From Psococerastis gibbosa (Eukaryota; Arthropoda; Insecta; Psocodea; Psocidae): a DNA stretch of 64,000 bases. The DNA lies in contig OZ020488.1 in NCBI GenBank assembly GCA_963971405.1, positions 6,513,261 to 6,577,260 on the forward strand. Direction: 5' to 3'. The notes under the pieces were generated by a model. The model made no database searches. It had not been told where the DNA came from and saw nothing but the letters and a program-made list of their open reading frames with translations. The translations under genes and the position numbers were made by a program. Shown piece after piece: positions 22,115 through 33,935 of the stretch (the stretch's first letter is position 1; the number at the start of each line of letters is the position of its first letter).

Positions 22115-23783
22115 CAAACTAGGTAAAAGAACCGGTACGAATGAACCCGTACATGCTTTCCTGTTTATCAATAATTAACAGGTACTCTTATGGTAAGCTT
22201 ATGTATTTAAGCGTCGTCTTAAACGGAGTGTAAGACAGGATTGTTTCCTATACTGCATTATAATTTGAGTAGTTGCAGGGTAAAAATTTTTCCTAGGGTT
22301 AAATTTCAGTTGCCTCAATTTTCCCTATCCCAAAGGACTGAACAGATATATTGCATAGTCTAGAAAGGGCAGATCAATATAATACAACACAGTAATAATA
22401 GTACGGATATTAATTTTGTGTTGGATCATGAATTATCCATAATTTTGTCAAAGAATATTTTTTATTTATTAAAAACCAAACCGTTACTTTGGAAAGCAAC
22501 CTGTTCGGTTTTGTTACCCTATTTAACACCTAAAACATACCTAAAGTTAGAAAGCATCGATAGAAAGGTTCCTCTGAAAAGTTATTTTTTAGTTATTATT
22601 ATGAAAATGGAGTCTTATTTTTTCGCCCCAGAACCAAACTATCAAGGGGCAAGTGACCTATCTAGGATTTTGTTAGGTAACATTTGTAACGACTACAGTA
22701 ATGTCCATTAATCAAGTGAGGTTCGAAAGGGGGGGGGGGTTCGGAAAAAATCACGACACATCACAAGGGGGGAGGGGGTATAGTAAGATTTATATTATAT
22801 TTATTTTTTCGCCAAACGCGTGATTTCTAAACCGAAAAGTGGTGGGTAGTGTGACCTTGACTCGCCGTTGCCAGGCAACGAACGTAGTCCTCGCGCGTCG
22901 CACTGTCTAGACATTTAATCATGGTCCTTAATTTTCTAGAATTAAACTATAATAGATTATACTTTATAGGCTACCTGTATTTAAACAAAATATTATACAC
23001 ATTTTAAGATTCCTTGTAGGTACTAAAAAATACACGTGATTTTTGGTGGGGGGGGGGGGGTTTGTCTTAAACCTCACCAAGGTGGAGGGAGGGGTTAAAA
23101 AGTGTTAAAAAAACATCACGTGACTAATGGACAACCCCTGTAATCAAAGGAAATCGTTGGAGCCGTTTTTGAGCAATATTTTTTTTAGCAGTTTTTTTTT
23201 TTAGTTTTTTGACAGTGAAACCCCTCGACTTTCCCTATCCCAAAGCCCTGAATTGAGCGGTTCCACTGCATAGTATTGAACGAGCATAACAATATATTAA
23301 AACACAATAATAATGACAGGGTATGTAATGTATTGTACTATGCAATATGTCTGAATTATCCATAATTATTATTATTTTTTTAATTCAAATTAAATGCCTA
23401 CTTTGGTTGGGAGATTATTATATTTGGTTTCCTTACACTATTTGACATCTAAAACATACCTGAAGTCAGAAAGGTTCGGCAAAAAATTATTTTTCATTTG
23501 TCATTTTTCATGAAAATTGATTTCTTTTATTTTTTTCCCCCAGAACCAAACTATCAATATGGAAGTGGCCTATTGGGTTTTGTTTACATTAATAATGACT
23601 AATTTATATGTGAATTTGTAGAAAATAGTTGGAGCCGTTTTTGAGAAAACATTTTTTAGTTTTTGGAGGGTGAAGCCCCCCAAAATTGAGTTAGCCCAAA
23701 ATAAAAAAATTGTCCTGAGATATATGATTTTTGTGAACCTACGTGAAAAAAATTTCATCAAAATCCATCGAGGGGCTTGCCCA
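22115..23783 (-). repeat. Interspersed family of 17520-18300, tandemly duplicated minus-strand copy
   Basis: Starts at the right with AAATCCATCGAGGGGCTTGC and ends at the left with GAACCGGTACGAATGAACCC. TTTCCCTATCCCAAAG recurs at 22321 and 23228, so the body is present twice with ~907 bp spacing. Interrupted by a MITE at 22703-23139, and continued after another MITE at 24164-24300. Confidence 0.7.
22703..23139. mobile_element. TIR MITE nested in the interspersed family (437 bp)
   Basis: Flanked by GTAAT at 22698-22702 and 23140-23144. GTCCATTAATCAAGTGAGG at the left pairs with GTCCATTAGTCACGTGATG (reverse complement) at the right, where seven extra bases precede it. Two poly-G runs lie near the ends. 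Confidence 0.65.
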
Positions 23784-24163
23784 TTAGGTGCCCATTCCAC
23801 CGACCGGCTAGGGCTATTTACCAAAACGGTGACGTGGTAGTAGACATTCAAGACTTTCCACCGACCTCGCATTGCAGAATGCAAATGACATTGACGGAAA
23901 TTAGAATTTTTGTTTTTATAGAAATCTATTAAAATGTTTCTACTTAACATATCCCATGACGCCATTTTTTAATTTTAGTTTGTTTGTTTGTGATTTTACT
24001 GTATGATCATTGATCAATTTTAACTATGGCATAGAGGAAAATAAACATTTCCGTCAATTCTGCAATGCGAGGTCGGTGGAAACCCCGCCTAAGTCTTGAA
24101 TGTCTGCTACCACGTCACTGTTTTTGTAAATAGCCCTAGCCGGTCGGTGGAATGGGCGCCTAA
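23784..24163. mobile_element. Long-TIR MITE nested in the interspersed family (380 bp)
   Basis: Terminal inverted repeats of at least 65 bp starting TTAGGYGCCCATTCCACC and including ACGTGGTAGYAGACATTC. The flanks 22115-23783 and 24164-24300 are the two sides of one interspersed-family copy, so the borders are well defined. Confidence 0.8.
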
Positions 24164-24559
24164 ATCGACAAATAGACTGAAAGATAGACAGACATTTAGT
24201 AACAAACACGTATTTTGGTTCTTAGGGCCTCAAAATGTGTAAATCCACCTAAATCTCGGAATCGAAAATTTCGACCATCGCAAAGCTTTATACTATGTTA
24301 CCGATGTCTCCTATTGTGAAACTTGATTTGTTACAGCCTCAAGGTTGCGTCTTGATACTAATGTGTCGAAAAATAAGAAATCACACAGCCATCGGTATAG
24401 CTTGTGCTTCTAGTTGGAATCTCTGAATTACAGCAACTTGTCAATGTGAACAATCTAAACACTGCATCCTGCTGTTGCAATATTCGATTACCTCAATGAC
24501 CGCGGACTTCGTAGAGACTGCCATAAAACATTTCACATTTCAAATAATTTCATACTATT

Positions 24560-25215
24560 AAAAAAAATAATAATAAAGTCTTTATTGAAAAAAATCCATT
24601 TCGGCTCTGGCCGATCAGGTGTAGGGAGATACCATGCAAGCGTAGACCCCGCTTTTCCACTATGCTGTGTATGTAATAAAAAATAAAAAAATACATCATT
24701 TTCTTCCCGAGCACAATATCAACACACAAAACACTCTTGTGTTCCAAATTTCGAAACACAATGACGACTATTACTTTTACTTATCAAATTATTTTCACTT
24801 TGACTGGACGCCATCTTGAAATCGTTGATTTGTCATAAAAAATGTTTATTACCGTACCATTACCGTAGATAATAATAGGGGCTTTCAGTCAGATTTTTCC
24901 TCTGCAACCAATATTAACTGAGATATGAATTATATAAGGTTTCAATCGGCCGCCATCTTGCAACTAAATAGTGGATCTAGCTGGTTAACGAACTCGATCA
25001 AGACATTTGTATCATCAATTTTCGTGCCAAGTTTAATCAAAATCCGATGATATCTATATGTTATAAACAGTAGTTAGTGTTTCCTAAAATCGATATACAT
25101 ACATATATATATAACATTTTGAACGGGGGGGGGGGTAGATTTAGGCTGTTAAGTTGTGAAGAAATTTTCCGGGAGTCGAAAATTGGTCGCCGTCTCAATA
25201 TGTATAGATAATCTC
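24560..25215 (-). repeat. Dispersed repeat, copy 2 (inverted to 14560-15215)
   Basis: Begins with an AATAATAATAAAGTC LINE-type tail then CGGCTCTGGCCGATCAGG. Reads as reverse complement of copy 1 through to a GAACGG plus poly-G segment at 25120. Confidence 0.7.
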
Positions 25216-25224
25216 CCTAAAATA

Positions 25225-25420
25225 GATGCAACAGGGCCTATTGCCCACTCTTACAACTAACTGTACATATCAATATCAACGGTAGTTTAAATGAATTATT
25301 GGTATATACTGTATATGATAAACTACATTCATACCGGATATCAGTCACACCTTCTATTCATGATAACAGTCACACTAACTCACATTCCCTACCATCCACT
25401 TAATACTGGAATGATACATA
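25225..25420 (-). repeat. LINE 3' tail fragment
   Basis: AGGGCCTATTGCCCACTCTT, ACAACTAACTGTACATAT and TATCAGTCACACCTTC match the longer copy at 41332-41560. Confidence 0.6.
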
Positions 25421-25539
25421 AATTTTCCTCACAGCTTTTGCTGGTATAAATGCTTATTAGGAAAATATATCAAGACATGATCACAGATGTCAATTTCACA
25501 CATCTATTATTTTTCATCGTTATACTTGTAGGTCGGTGC

Positions 25540-26900
25540 CTTCCAAATGCATTACAAGGAAGTGCATCACAACTCCATTAATAAACTTCCACACGTGCCA
25601 GGGCTAGATCTACATTGCACTGCATCACAGACTTGGTATTAGTGTTGATTCTTGATATTAACTCAACCATTTTGGCAACAGTTCGGCGGTAAACTTCCTG
25701 TAGTGTGGTGCTGTTGAAAAATGGAGTTGGGAGCGAATTTAAGCAATGGGCTAGTCGAAAAAAATTACATTCCAGACGTGAGATCAGTGATTTTTTTTTC
25801 AGTCATGGGTCTTAAGGCTTGGAGTGGGGGTGACATGGTGTTACATACGGAAGTGCATCATAAATCTATTATAAAAGTTTCTGCTCGTGTAAGGCTTAGA
25901 TACAGACATTATGAACAAATAATCGTGTTGGTACTTCGTATTAAGTGAGCCATCTTCACAGCAGTTCGGTAGTGGGCTGCCTGTAGTGCGGTGTTTGTGA
26001 AAAATGAGGGTCAAATATGAATTATTGGTTATTAGAAGAAAAAATAATCAAGTTGGGACTTTTTTCAGCCGGACGTCCATGACTTGAGAGGGGGGGGGGG
26101 GTACATGGCCATGTTAGATACGGAAGTGCATCACAAATCCATTATTAGGAGTTTCTGCTCGTGTTAGGCTTAGATACAGACTCAGTATACACAATCATAA
26201 ACATATTAAACCTGTTGGTACTTCGTACTGACTAAACCACCATTGGGCATCAGTTTGGTTGCGGACTTCCTACAGTGCGGGATTTTTGTGAAAAATGGGG
26301 GGAAATTATGGTGTCCACTTTGAATGTTTGGCTATTAGAAAAAAAAATTAAGGCGGAACATAGAATTTTTTCAGACGTAGTTCCTTGGGGGAGGGGGGGG
26401 GGGGTACGTGGCCATGTTAGACACGGAAGTGAATCACAATTGCATTATTAGAAGTTTCTGCTCGTGTAAGGCTTAGATACATTGTATGCAACATCATAAA
26501 CATATTAAACCTGTTGGTACTTCGTACTTACTAAACCACCCATGGGCATCAGTTCGGTTGCGGACTTCCTACAGTGCGGGGTTTTTGTGAAAAATGGGGG
26601 GAAATTATGGTGTCCACTTTGAATGTTTGGCTATTAGAAAAAAAAATTAAGGCGGAACATAGAATTTTTTTCAGACGTAGTTCCTTGGGGGAGGAGGGGG
26701 GGGGTACGTGGCCATGTTAGATACGGAAGTGAATCACAATTGCATTATTAGAAGTTTCTGCTCGTGTAAGGCTTAGATACATTGTATGCAACATCATAAA
26801 CATTTTAAGCCTGTTGGTACTTCGTATTAAATGAGCCATCTTGGCATCAGTTCGGTTGAAGACTTATTGAAGTGCGGTGTTTGTGAAAATATTGTGGAAA
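25540..26900. repeat. Tandem array of ~283-299 bp units (five copies, diverged)
   Basis: CAGTTCGG-type markers at 25679, 25962, 26251, 26550 and 26848 give periods of 283, 289, 299 and 298 bp. Shared blocks include GTTTCTGCTCGTGTAAGGC, TGTTGGTACTTCGTA and a poly-G tract. The last two units are nearly the same. Confidence 0.85.
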
Positions 26901-26904
26901 ATTA

Positions 26905-27040
26905 AGGGTCACTACGACCATTGATAAGCAATGGAGATGTTTCCAAAGGTGAATCGATATTGTAGGGTGTATGCTTAGCATATGCCTTCCTTGTGTCGTT
27001 CGATTTAGTAGCATTTTCTAGCGGTGGTCGTAGTGACCCT
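26905..27040. mobile_element. TIR MITE with TA target duplication (136 bp)
   Basis: Perfect 16-bp terminal inverted repeats AGGGTCACTACGACCA flanked by TA (26903-26904 and 27041-27042). TA duplication suggests a Tc1/mariner-like mobiliser, by inference. Confidence 0.75.
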
Positions 27041-27189
27041 TACTAACACTATTATGCTGAAGCCGAATTACGAGAAGTTCATGTCTCTCAATGCGCTACT
27101 GTAAGCGGTAGTTTTTAAGTTTATTATTATTTTTTGAAAATAAATTTTCATTAATTACTTCCGCCTATTGCACACTCGAATATTTAAAA

Positions 27190-27330
27190 AAAAAAAAAAA
27201 AAATTATTCGCATACAAACAATTCAATGAATGTATCCGAATAACCTCTTCAGTCGCCTCTGTAGGTAATACCTGTGTTGAGTTACGACAGGTCACCGATC
27301 GCATGTTGTGTAGAGACTCGCACAAGCTAC
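27190..27330 (-). repeat. LINE 3' fragment (family of 40520-40790)
   Basis: CAATTCAATGAATGTATCC, CTCTTCAGTCGCCTCTG and GTTACGACAGGTCACCGATC recur at 40525-40625 and, inverted, at 62935-63045. Confidence 0.6.
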
Positions 27331-27596
27331 CACTATGCCATCCAAGTCCATCAATATGGTTCCAATATTTGATCCAATAAATGTGGGCCCATGAAAAATA
27401 CGACAGTGTATATTACTGAAATTCAGACTCAATCGTATCCTATGTCATGATAGGCATTCCAAATATTTCTTCGATCGAATAAATATTGGGTCGAATAAAT
27501 ATTCGAGTGTGTAATCAGAGCTATTATTAATTATTAAGGGAAACCGGATTGTAGATATTGACCACCCCCTCAATTTCTACAAAAGTAGTTATTCCT

Positions 27597-28258
27597 ATTT
27601 ATAAGTATAAGAAAAGCTTTGTGATGTTTGAAATTTTCGGTTTCGAGATTTCAGTGGATTTACAAGTTTTGAGGTCCCAGGAAAATGTCTGTCTGTCTGT
27701 TCGTAGATTTGTGGGCATACTATAGGTGGATTTTAATGAAATGTGCGTTCACAAAAATCATACCTCTCTCATACCTTCTTTATTTCGGGCTGACTCAATT
27801 TTGGGGGTTTCCACCCCAAAAACACGATAAAAGGCTAAAAAAATTCTCAAAAACGGCTGCAAGGATTAACTTTAAATTCACATATATATTGTAGTTGTTA
27901 TTAATGCAAACAAATTACAAAAAGTCGCTTACCTATTGACAGTTTGGTTCTGGGGGTAAAAAATAATAAAAAAGACTCAATTTTCATGAAAAAAAAAAGT
28001 TTTCATTGGCACCTTTCTATCTATGCTTTCTAACTTCAGGTATGTTTTAGGCGTTAAATAGAGCAACAAAACCGAACAAAGTTTTCGTTTTGTACAAAAA
28101 AATATTTTTTCAAGAAATAGATTATTCAAGCCCCAATACATTGCATTTACCTTGCATACCTTGTATGTACACTTTGCTATTCAGTTGTTACTCTGTACTA
28201 CCCTGTACTAATTGATAAATAAAAAAGCATGTTCGTGTTAACTCGGACCGGTTCTTTA
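27597..28258 (+). repeat. Interspersed family of 17520-18300, copy 2
   Basis: Same block order: AAAGCTTTGTGATG, GTTTTGAGGTCCCAGG, GTCTGTCTGT, CTTCAGGTATGTTTTAGG, then CGTGTTAACTCGGACCGG. Slightly shorter than copy 1. Confidence 0.75.
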
Positions 28259-29699
28259 GTTACAGGTATTTGACACTTTACTCCCGAGTCCTTAAGGTTA
28301 TTTTTTACGGATTACTTTTTTTGTAATGAATGAATGAATGAATGAATGTATTAAATATAGAACAATTTAAATACAATAATTGTAAAGACCCACATGAAGA
28401 CCTATAACAATTTACCCTACTCTAAAACTAAAGAAAAAAGAAAAAAAAATCAATTAGACTTAATTTAACTTATTAAACTACACTTACATATTAATAACAG
28501 ATCTCTCGTAAACACATAACAGTCTAGTCCACTATTTCAAATAAAGATTCCACCTCTTCCCGTCTCATCAGCCATTCCCGGACGAATTTGGAAAATTTAT
28601 TTATTGACAGCGACCCAGGACAAATATTAAGTAAGTTAAATAATTTTGGTGCTATATATTGGTAGGATTTGGTAAAATTTGCCTAATGGCATTGTGGGGC
28701 TTTTTATGAACGTAGGCCTACTTGTAGTGTGGCCCATTGAACTTTGCCCTGCCAACGACCCCATCGGTTTTCGGAAATTATTGGTATTGTTTCTATATGA
28801 ATTTCTAGCCATTGCCAAACTATGAGTCACCCACGCCTACTAGGATAGCAGGTTTATAATGTCGTTGTGTTTTTTTAAAGGGACTATATACCCGGGTATT
28901 GTCATCCACCATTTTGAATCCTATTTGGTAAGTATTGTAAGAAAGTAAAAGATTAAAAAGAACGAAAACCCGTTTTAGTATTTTTTTACTAAGGACTTCC
29001 CTAATTGGTAGAACGTTTTTTTAAATTAAAATAATAAATAAACAACAATAAATTTCTAAAAATACATATGTTAACACCCAATGCTTTGCTTATACACCAG
29101 AGTTAAAAATGGATTCAAAATGGCGGATGACCTGTCTAATATAGAGCCCTTTTTTTTAAATACTTACTTAATTTACTTTATCCAACGCCCGAACGTGGTA
29201 GTTCAACCCTTCGTCGCCGAGCTTCCCAATAGCGGTTCACCAAGTCATCGTTCGGGTAGGTGAGAGCCGTGCAGTCCCTTTTTTTTAAAAAAATATGAAG
29301 TCAATAAATAAATAAATTAGTAAATATACAGTAAGTGCCAATGGGCAACCCTTTTGGAGTAACGATTTTCTACTGTCTATCTATATCGTCACCGCAAGCC
29401 AATTAGGCTGGCTGTTACGCAATCTTTTAGAAAATTATTATTTTTTCCATCGAAAAAAGTGTTGATCATTGTTACAGCTATGGCTCAGCTAGTGAAGTCG
29501 AGCTGCCGCGTCCATGGATTGCATGCGGGATGCTGTTGTGCTGTTGGGCAAACCTTTGCTTATCATAACAAATTTTTTCGCGACTATTTAGTGCTTTCAC
29601 GGAGGAGCATGACACTAATTTTGAAGTTTTATCAGCATCCCGTAAAATCCGCTTAAAAAGATGCAGTCATCTCCCCGAGCACAGGCTTATGTGAAGGAC
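28259..29699. other. No gene recognised
   Basis: Microsatellite (AATG)n at about 28326-28349. 28735-28850 is a dispersed-repeat segment. An open frame at 29081-29263 is unsupported. Confidence 0.4.
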
Positions 29700-30290
29700 T
29701 TACTATGAATTATGTACATGCATTTGCCCGATGCCAACGACTCAATGAATTTTCGAACATTATTGATTTCTCACTCGTCTGATACTTCACTCTTAGGCGG
29801 GTTTCGTCTCTCGACGCTGCCCTTCTCCTGCAGTTGTAGACGTAAAGGTTCCCAAGGTCTTCTCTAATGTCATCCACCCACCTCTTACTCGGTCTCCCTA
29901 TGGACCTTCTGCATTCTGAATGATTGTTCACCATCTTCTTCGGCAAGGTCCATCCATTCCACCGGCATAACCCAACCATCCCAGCTTCCCTGCCTTTATG
30001 CCGTGAATAATGGATGGCTTCTGGTGCAGTGTCGTGGAGGGGCGGTCGTTACTTTACTTTTTCGTGTCCAGGCGAACATCCCAAAATCGGGTGAAGTCGT
30101 AGGCAGCACTGTTGGCCTGCCATAGGTCATCCCTTGTGCATTGGACCGGGCATAGGCTGCACTGGAACAGGTGGTCCATATCCTGCCTCTGACCACACGA
30201 GCACATGGTGTTGCTTTCGTCTGTCTGGCCCCATCTCGCCCTATTGGTTTTCACAGGGGCTGCGCCGGAGCGGAGTTGGTTCAGCGGTCG
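29700..30290 (-). pseudogene. Two LINE C-terminal remnants, minus strand
   Basis: 30290-30054 reads ARWGQTDESNTMCSCGQRQD then MDHLFQC, the Cys/His-rich end of R1/Jockey-type ORF2. 29979-29710 reads RRSIGRPSKRWVDDIREDLG, the post-RT tail of another LINE type. Neither retains catalytic motifs. Confidence 0.65.
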
Positions 30291-30309
30291 TGAATAGGCG
30301 ACTTAGATG

Positions 30310-30690
30310 AGGGGGGTTCTAACCGGAATCAGCGAAAGCAAAACAGCTCTGGTTGCATCAATATGTACAAGAGCTTGCTGGATCAGACATTTGCTACGAC
30401 ACGAGAACTTCGTAAGCTGCATCATAGAAGCAACCGTAGAAGGCATCAACCGACCTGGGCGCCTGAGAAAGGAATATCTGCAGTAAGTGATAGAGGATGT
30501 AGGGGCCAATACATTCGTGGAGCTGAAGAGGGCGTGCCAGCATCGAGGGAAGTGGAGGCATCGACGCCACATGTCGTTAATTGTATATTTTGATTGTATC
30601 CCGGCAACACAAGTCCTCTTGAGGAACTTAGGGCCGGGATAACTAATGGTGTTTCTTAATTGTAGTTTTTTTTTCAAATAAATATTCATT
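30310..30690 (+). pseudogene. LINE RT C-terminal remnant
   Basis: Plus-strand reading with frame changes gives HENFVSCIIEATVEGINRPG, a tail with VIEDVGANTFVELKRACQHR then GKWRH, a stop, a GGGCCGGGATAAC 3' UTR and (ATTC)n. The copy at 63836-64000 is the same family. 5'-truncated. Confidence 0.65.
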
Positions 30691-31160
30691 CATTCATTCA
30701 TGTTGCTGCCAACCAGCCAGCTGTAACATGAAGAAGAAGAAGTTAAGAGCTTTAGGTGCCAAGACACAGGTTTCGACCTTGCTAGATCTTTGCTAGATTC
30801 ACAAATCAGATACCCGGAAGGCGACCCGCCCTCGGTGTTGCAATGTGGAAGCTGGATTGTGCCGGCTCCTCCGCAGATGTCAAGGATACTTGAACATCTC
30901 AATATTTACAAAAGTGTCCATGTTAGGTGCCCCAGTGTAATTGGATTGGTTGAGAACTTGACTGAGAGCTTCTACATTATCGACTCATAGTAGAAATTCC
31001 CAAAAAGTTGTAATCGAGTGATACTAATTACGGTTATCTGCTGTGTTGTTTACTGATATCATTAAGTGTAGTTTTCCTTTTGTCAAAAGCTATTTTGTAA
31101 TGTTTTCAATGATCTCTTATTTGTATTCAGGTGAAGTTTTATTTTCAAACACCAACTCTA
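30691..31160. other. No gene recognised
   Basis: 30700-30735 repeats the TTGCTGCCAACCAGC segment that ends the LINE copy at 63836. The remainder is unassigned. Confidence 0.4.
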
Positions 31161-31168
31161 TTATACTG

Positions 31169-31567
31169 CTAGAGTTCTGTATAGGAGGCCCCAGAAAAAA
31201 ACATTATTTGGTGGGAAACGAATGTCCCATCTCTCCTACATTAACTCAGTGTACTAATGGTTGGTTGGTTGGCCGTGAACTTACAGTAGGTGTCACACTA
31301 ATAAACAGGGGCTCTTACACACTTTTGTGTCTTCTTTTTAATATCCTAGATACAGGTATGCATTCATAAAATATTGGCTACAGTAGAATACTATATTTAG
31401 TAGAAGAGATGGGACAATCGAACGCGAAAAAACTTTTTTTGAATCATGGGACCAGTTTGCACATTTTTTCAATGGCTCGTCATAATAGACTTGGTGTGAC
31501 TGGCCCCAGAAATTTTAAAATACATTTTTGGCGGGAATCACGTGCCCATCTCTCCTATATAGAACTA
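31169..31567. repeat. MITE family of 10109-10285, two partial copies
   Basis: 31169-31245 begins GCTAGAGTTCTGTATAGGAG and ends GTCCCATCTCTCCTAC. 31405-31567 runs from GAGATGGGACAATCGAACG to CCCATCTCTCCTATATAG, with TGACTGGCCCCAGAAATTT inside. Confidence 0.65.
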
Positions 31568-31895
31568 ACATTACACTAACATTACAACAATATAAAATAT
31601 AACAAAAATAAATTGAAAAATAATTTTTAATTCAATTTTGCTGTTTTACTTTTCCGTTTGCGATTGTGGCTCTTCTAACAGATGTAAATCTGGTTACTTC
31701 GAAATTTGAATAAATAATAAATAAAAAAGAGATATACGGCATACATTTTCGTTTTATCCGGTTGTAGCTAGCAAAATGACTGTATTCTACAATAGATTAC
31801 CTAAAGTTTAATAGCTAAACTCAGTTAAAGGCTTGCTCTGCCATAAGGACCGTTGTCGAGTCAGGCAAGTTCACAATACCTATTTGATTAATATT

Positions 31896-32110
31896 GGGAA
31901 TCTTCTTCTTCTGAGGTCACAATCTCAACGATTGGTTGGCGGTAACTCCATACATGTCACCCTCCAGCTCTCTCGGTCCTGCGCCTTCCTCCTCAGCTCT
32001 TGGTATGTTCGAGCTCCTGTGTCCTCCTTCAGTTGATCCATGAATTCCTCTTCTACTGTGTCCTCAATGATGGTGTCATCGTCAATCTTCGCAAGAAGAC
32101 GCGTATAAAA
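31896..32110 (-). pseudogene. LINE RT C-terminal remnant
   Basis: Minus strand reads DQLKEDTGARTYQELRRKAQ then DRESWRVTCMELPPTNR and a stop, with GAAGAAGAAG downstream: the post-RT tail of a non-LTR element. Confidence 0.7.
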
Positions 32111-32389
32111 AAGAAGAAGAATAACACCCGTAAACCAATCTTGTTTCTTCTACGATGAAATCTTATTTTCTAATTGCCCTGTTTATATACCGACCGTGTC
32201 AAGGATATGAACCGATGGTTAATTTTCCCTAAAAGTTGTCCATTACTCATTGCTGCCAGTCTACATGCTTGTGCATCTGACAATTAAGATATCTATTAGA
32301 TATATCTGCTGTACTCTCATGGACACTGTTGGCTTCCGCAGTTCCGTGTATTTATCAGCTTTGACCTTAAGTCTCACTAATCTATTTGC

Positions 32390-32665
32390 TGTTATTTGCT
32401 TATAAAACGCATACGATGGCTGGGACACGTCGTAAGAATGTCAGACGACCACATGCCGAAAAAGATGTAAAAAGCAAGCATGAAAGGAAGACGACTAGCC
32501 GGACGTCCTCGAAAACGCTGGAAGGATGAGTTGGAAAAATGACCTTCGCGAGTTGGGAGTCCGTAGGTGGTGGAGTGCTGTTCAAAACCGAGGTGACTGG
32601 AGGAGTGTTGTCGAGCAGGTCATAGCCCATTAAAGGCTGTGCAGCCAGAAGAAGAAGAAGAAGAA
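32390..32665 (+). pseudogene. LINE RT C-terminal remnant
   Basis: Reads RIRWLGHVVRMSDDHMPKK then, after an in-frame stop, GRRLAGRPRKRWKDEL and, in another frame, DLRELGVRRWWSAVQNRGDW. Ends in (GAA)n. Frameshifted and dead. Confidence 0.7.
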
Positions 32666-32782
32666 GAAGACTCTATTTGCTTTGCAACATGGAAAAGGCC
32701 GAAATTGTCCAGACTATGAAACAGAAGGTTTTGGTTGGACACTCGATATACGTACAATTTTTCGCCGAAGCAGGGTGGCCTT

Positions 32783-32960
32783 CATGTAGAGTATTGGTAC
32801 AGACTCCGACTTTCACCTTAAAGGTTGTTGGTTCGAGTCCCACACTTGTTACATTTTCTGTCCATGCTTCAGAGGGCATGTAAAGCAGGCGGCCCCGGGT
32901 CTTCCTAGATGAGTGCTAGGGAGTAATGGAACAAAAAAAGTCAATATTATTTATTTAATA
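32783..32960 (+). mobile_element. tRNA-derived SINE, plus strand
   Basis: Head ATGTAGAGTATTGGTACAG (box A region), GGTTCGAGTCC box B, then GCTTCAGAGGGCATGTAAAG, CCCCGGGTCTTCC and a GTCAATATTATTTATTT tail. The GGGCT hairpin is deleted. Confidence 0.8.
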
Positions 32961-33246
32961 TACAGTATATTCAATACAGGAATTTAAATTTAATTCACTT
33001 ATATATTTACGACACTTCGTAAATTCTTAGCAGTATATTTTTTATGGGTAGACCGTTGGACTCCATATTGCAAATCTGTCATTCAATCTGTTGAACATCC
33101 ATTGAAAAATTTGTAGGCAGAAAGCTTTATTGTTTGAGGTATTCGGAACCGGAATAGTGTTGTCATAGGATTGCGTGATTCTGCTCGGAATTATGGTCTT
33201 AACAAGGTCGAACGGAAGCTTACAAAATGCCATCATGACATTCCCG
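32961..33246. other. No gene recognised
   Basis: Unique-looking spacer just left of the tandem array. Confidence 0.4.
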
Positions 33247-33935
33247 CACTATCGAGCCAATCACTGTGGTCTGTTCTTGTCTGAATCCTGAAGCTAAGGA
33301 GGTTCCGGGGATATCTTGCCTATTATCCTATGGCACTATCGAGCCAATCACTGTGGCCTGTTCTTGTCTGAATCCTGAAAATAAGGAGTCTCCGGCGATA
33401 TCGTACCTAGTATTATCCTACGACACTGTCGAGCCAATCACTGTGGCCTGTTCTTGACTGAATCCTGAAGCTAAGGAGGTTCCGGGGATATCTTGCCTAT
33501 TATCCTATGGCACTATCGAGCCAATCACTGTGGCCTGTTCTTGTCTGAATCCTGAAAATAAGGAGTCTCCGGCGATATCGTACCTAGTATTATCCTACGA
33601 CACTGTCGAGCCAATCACTGTGGCCTGTTCTTGACTGAATCCTGAAGCCAAGGAGGTTCCGGGGATATCTTGTCTATTATCCTATGGCACTATCGAGCCA
33701 ATCACTGTGGTCTGTTCTTGTCTGAATCCTGAAGTTAAGGAGATTCCGGCGATATCTTGCCTATTATTCTATGGCACTATCGAGCCAATCACTGTGGCCT
33801 GTTCTTGTCTGAATCCTGAAGCTAAGGAGGTTCCGGGGATATCTTGCCTATTATCCTATGGCACTATCGAGCCAATCACTGTGGCCTGTTCGTGTCTGAA
33901 TCCTGAAGTTAAGGAGGTTCCGGCGATATCCTACC
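33247..33935. repeat. Minisatellite, 87/90-bp units, seven full copies plus one partial
   Basis: Units begin at 33247, 33334, 33424, 33511, 33601, 33688, 33775 and 33862 (lengths 87, 90, 87, 90, 87, 87, 87). All keep the same reading frame (IEPITVACSCLNPEAKEVPG), but units 3 and 5 have TGA for the Cys codon, so this is not one continuous coding sequence. Units 1-2 and 3-4 form a 177-bp higher-order repeat. Confidence 0.9.

Noticed and set aside
33247-33935. CRISPR-like array
   Set aside because: Units are contiguous 87/90-bp repeats without unique spacers, in a eukaryotic genome.
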